From positions 1-6,786 of the forward strand of contig JACCUF010000147.1 in assembly GCA_013811975.1 (NCBI GenBank): 6,786 nt of DNA, written 5' to 3'. Below, piece by piece: positions 5,188 through 6,786 of the stretch. Each line of letters opens with the position of its first letter. Position 1 is the stretch's first letter. Position numbers and translations under genes: made by a program. The notes below the pieces were generated by a model. That model did not search any database, was not told where the DNA came from, and was given only the letters and a program-made list of their open reading frames with translations. This stretch comes from Geodermatophilaceae bacterium (GTDB taxonomy: Bacteria; Actinomycetota; Actinomycetes; Mycobacteriales; Geodermatophilaceae).

Positions 5188-6084
5188 ATGACCGCCTCAG
5201 CCCGCAGTTCCGCCGCTCGGACCAGCCTGCTCGGCATCGGCTGCCTCGTCACGGGCCTGGCCCTGACCGGCTGCGGAAGTGTCCTGGACGGACCCGGAGA
5301 TGGTGGCGGGGGCGGCGGAGGAGGGTCCGCGCCGTATGACCATCCGACCGGCGCCGAGGATGTACTGGTCTCCATCAAGGCCGAGGGCGGATTCGTACCG
5401 CTGGAGTACAACCTGCGCAACACAGCTCAGTTCCTGCTGCTCGGCGACGGGACGGTGATCGTGCCGGGCGCGGTCATGGAGATCTACCCGGGCCCGGCGA
5501 TCAGTCCTCTGCAAGCCGCAACCGTCAACGAGGGGCAGATCCAAGAGCTGTTCGCCGCAGCTGACGCCGCCGGTTTGCTCGCCGGCGAGATCGACTACGG
5601 CCAGCCCGCGGTCACCGACGTGCCCACCACCACCGTGACACTGACGGTCGGTGGCCGTACGGTCTCTCAGTCGGCGTACGGCCTGAGCTACCAGGACGCC
5701 CCCGACACCGGCCTGACCGAGGCCAACGTCCTCGCGCGCGAGGCGTTACAGGCATTCATCGACACCGCTCAGGGGCTTGCAGGTGCCGACAGCGAGCCAT
5801 ACGCGCCCACCGGGATCGTCGCCTACCGACTCAGCGCCGAGTCCGCCCCTCCGGTCGTGGACGAAGGCCTCGAGCAGGAGCCCCGGCCATGGCCGATCGC
5901 CACCGCCCCGGCACCCCCGACAGCGGGCATCGGTAGCTGCGTCGCGGTCATCGGTGCCGAAGCTCAGACCCTGCTGGCGGCCCTGGTCGAGGCCAATGAG
6001 CTGACCCCCTGGCTGATCGAGACGGACCCGCCGTCCCGCATGGCGTTTCGCCCTCTACTACCGGGCGACCCCGGCTGCGAGTAG
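5188..6084 (+). CDS. Secreted lipoprotein of unknown function
   Basis: A 298-residue protein with a type II signal peptide: basic and Ser/Ala-rich N-terminus, hydrophobic stretch (13-26) and lipobox LTGC with the lipidated cysteine at 29. A flexible linker with eight consecutive glycines (39-46) follows. The mature part has a first domain (about 58-197) with FVPLEYNLRNTAQFLLLGDGTV and a repeatedly Thr-rich strand region (TTTVTLTVGGRTV). A Pro-rich linker leads to a C-terminal segment with PWLIETDPPSRMAFRPLLPGDPGCE. Cys251 and Cys297 could form a disulfide. I recognise the general layout as common in actinobacterial lipoproteins but cannot name a function or family. It would be anchored to the outer face of the cytoplasmic membrane. 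The ATG at 5188 is fixed by the signal peptide; no ribosome-binding site is visible. It lies 44 bp after tetR on the same strand and could be read from it. It is convergent with the MMPL gene. Confidence 0.87.
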   Translation: MTASARSSAARTSLLGIGCLVTGLALTGCGSVLDGPGDGGGGGGGGSAPYDHPTGAEDVLVSIKAEGGFVPLEYNLRNTAQFLLLGDGTVIVPGAVMEIYPGPAISPLQAATVNEGQIQELFAAADAAGLLAGEIDYGQPAVTDVPTTTVTLTVGGRTVSQSAYGLSYQDAPDTGLTEANVLAREALQAFIDTAQGLAGADSEPYAPTGIVAYRLSAESAPPVVDEGLEQEPRPWPIATAPAPPTAGIGSCVAVIGAEAQTLLAALVEANELTPWLIETDPPSRMAFRPLLPGDPGCE

Positions 6085-6085
6085 T

Positions 6086-6183
6086 GCTTCGGTCACCTCG
6101 TACCCATCGTGATCTTGAGCTTATTGTGGCGACACGCCGTGCAAACGGTCCCGAACCGACAATAAGGTCAAGATCACCGAAGC
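6086..6183. terminator. Long branched inverted repeat between convergent genes; probable bidirectional terminator or small repeat element
   Basis: GTGATCTTGAGCTTATTGT (6109-6127) and ACAATAAGGTCAAGATCAC (6159-6177) are complementary at 18 of 19 positions. The 31-base loop holds two further hairpins, GGCG-ACA-CGCC (6128-6138) and CGGT-CCCGA-ACCG (6146-6158). Outside, GCTTCG (6086-6091) pairs with CGAAGC (6178-6183), leaving a 17-base bulge on the left. It starts one base after the lipoprotein stop and ends 22 bases before the MMPL stop. That position favours termination of both genes, though there is no long T-run. A mobile miniature element or a structured RNA is the alternative. Confidence 0.6.
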
Positions 6184-6205
6184 CACCCCGGCGTGCGCTG
6201 GCCAT

Positions 6206-6786
6206 CTAGACGCTCATCCGCTCCGGCACCGGCTGCGGGGCGGGTGACTCGGACTCGGAGAGCCCGAAACGGTTGTGCAGCTTGCGCATGAACGGCGGGG
6301 CCCACCAGTTCGCCTCGCCGGCCAGTCGCATGAACGCCGGTACGAGGACACCGCGTACCAGGGTGGCGTCCATCAGGATGGCGATGGTCAGGCCGAGCCC
6401 CATCATCTTGATGAAGGTCACCTGCGACGTGGAGAACGCGATGAAGGTGACCGCGAGGACTCCCGCCGCGGCGGTCATGATCTTTCCGGTCTTCTGCAGG
6501 CCCACCGCGACCGCCGCCCTGGTGTCGCCGGTGCGGTCGTGCTCCTCCTTGATCCGGGAGAGCAGGAAGACCTCGTAGTCCATCGACAGGCCGAAGGCGA
6601 TGCAGAACATCAGCACCGGAATGCTCGTATCGAGGGTCCCGGTCGAGGTGAAGTTCAGCAGTTCGGCGCCGTTGCCGTTCTGGAACACCCAGACCATCGC
6701 GCCGAAAGTTGCGCCGAGGCTGAGCACGTTGAGCACGATCGCCTTGATCGGGACCAGCACGCTGCCGGTCATCAGGAACAGCAGGA
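6206..6786 (-). CDS. MMPL-family (RND superfamily) transporter, C-terminal part (cut by the right window edge)
   Basis: The last 192 residues of a membrane transporter; the reading frame is open to the window edge and the start lies outside. Hydrophobic segments are visible at VLVPIKAIVLNVLSLGATFG, at SIPVLMFCIAFGLSMDYEVF, at IMTAAAGVLAVTFIAF and at MMGLGLTIAILMDATLVRGV. The SMDYEVFLLSRIKEE block carries the Asp-Tyr pair that in MmpL3 and relatives belongs to the proton relay of TM10. The cytoplasmic end WWAPPFMRKLHNRFGLSE is typical of actinobacterial MMPL proteins. Members export lipids or other hydrophobic compounds across the cytoplasmic membrane using the proton gradient; the substrate here cannot be told. 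The first methionine in the window (at 6772) is internal, not a start. It is convergent with the lipoprotein gene, with the structured repeat between them. Confidence 0.93.
   Translation of the reverse strand, partial: LLFLMTGSVLVPIKAIVLNVLSLGATFGAMVWVFQNGNGAELLNFTSTGTLDTSIPVLMFCIAFGLSMDYEVFLLSRIKEEHDRTGDTRAAVAVGLQKTGKIMTAAAGVLAVTFIAFSTSQVTFIKMMGLGLTIAILMDATLVRGVLVPAFMRLAGEANWWAPPFMRKLHNRFGLSESESPAPQPVPERMSV

Overview
The window is high-GC DNA with G/C-rich third codon positions, several GTG starts and TANNNT-type -10 elements placed directly in front of start codons, as in leaderless genes. Together with an MmpL-type transporter, a DUF5701-like protein and a lipoprotein of actinobacterial style, this points to an actinomycete (Actinomycetota). 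The genus cannot be fixed from the sequence. It reads as an ordinary chromosomal housekeeping/accessory stretch. I see no insertion sequence, tRNA, rRNA, CRISPR array or phage gene.

Layout, left to right. (1) The 5' part of an ArsR-family repressor gene runs off the left edge on the minus strand. It has its own promoter with a near-perfect palindrome between -35 and -10. (2) Just upstream on the same strand is a complete YajO-like aldo/keto reductase. (3) Divergent from it is a DUF5701-like protein of unknown function. (4) About 290 bp of weakly coding or non-coding DNA follow, with one hairpin-forming patch. (5) An AI-2E family membrane protein (plus) converges on a gluconokinase (minus); the two reading frames overlap tail to tail by 45 bp. 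(6) Upstream of the kinase on the minus strand is a single-domain rhodanese, head to head with a TetR-family regulator. Two near-identical operators sit in the region between them. (7) A secreted lipoprotein of unknown function follows. (8) The C-terminal part of an MMPL/RND transporter enters from the right edge on the minus strand. A long structured inverted repeat fills the gap between these two convergent genes.

The best-supported regulatory unit is the TetR/rhodanese pair. One operator (4484-4501) fills the spacer of a good minus-strand promoter for the rhodanese. The other (4451-4464) covers the -10 of the tetR promoter. The two start sites would meet at one CATG at 4468-4471, whose strands carry an ATG each. 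The simplest reading is a TetR that represses itself and a sulfur-transfer/detoxification enzyme. The ArsR promoter shows the same logic (operator inside the promoter, leaderless GTG start). The other genes (reductase, DUF5701-like, AI-2E-like, gluconokinase, lipoprotein, MMPL) show no obvious shared pathway.

No clearly new multi-gene system is visible. The items most worth a second look are the face-to-face tetR/rhodanese promoters and the branched inverted repeat at 6086-6183.
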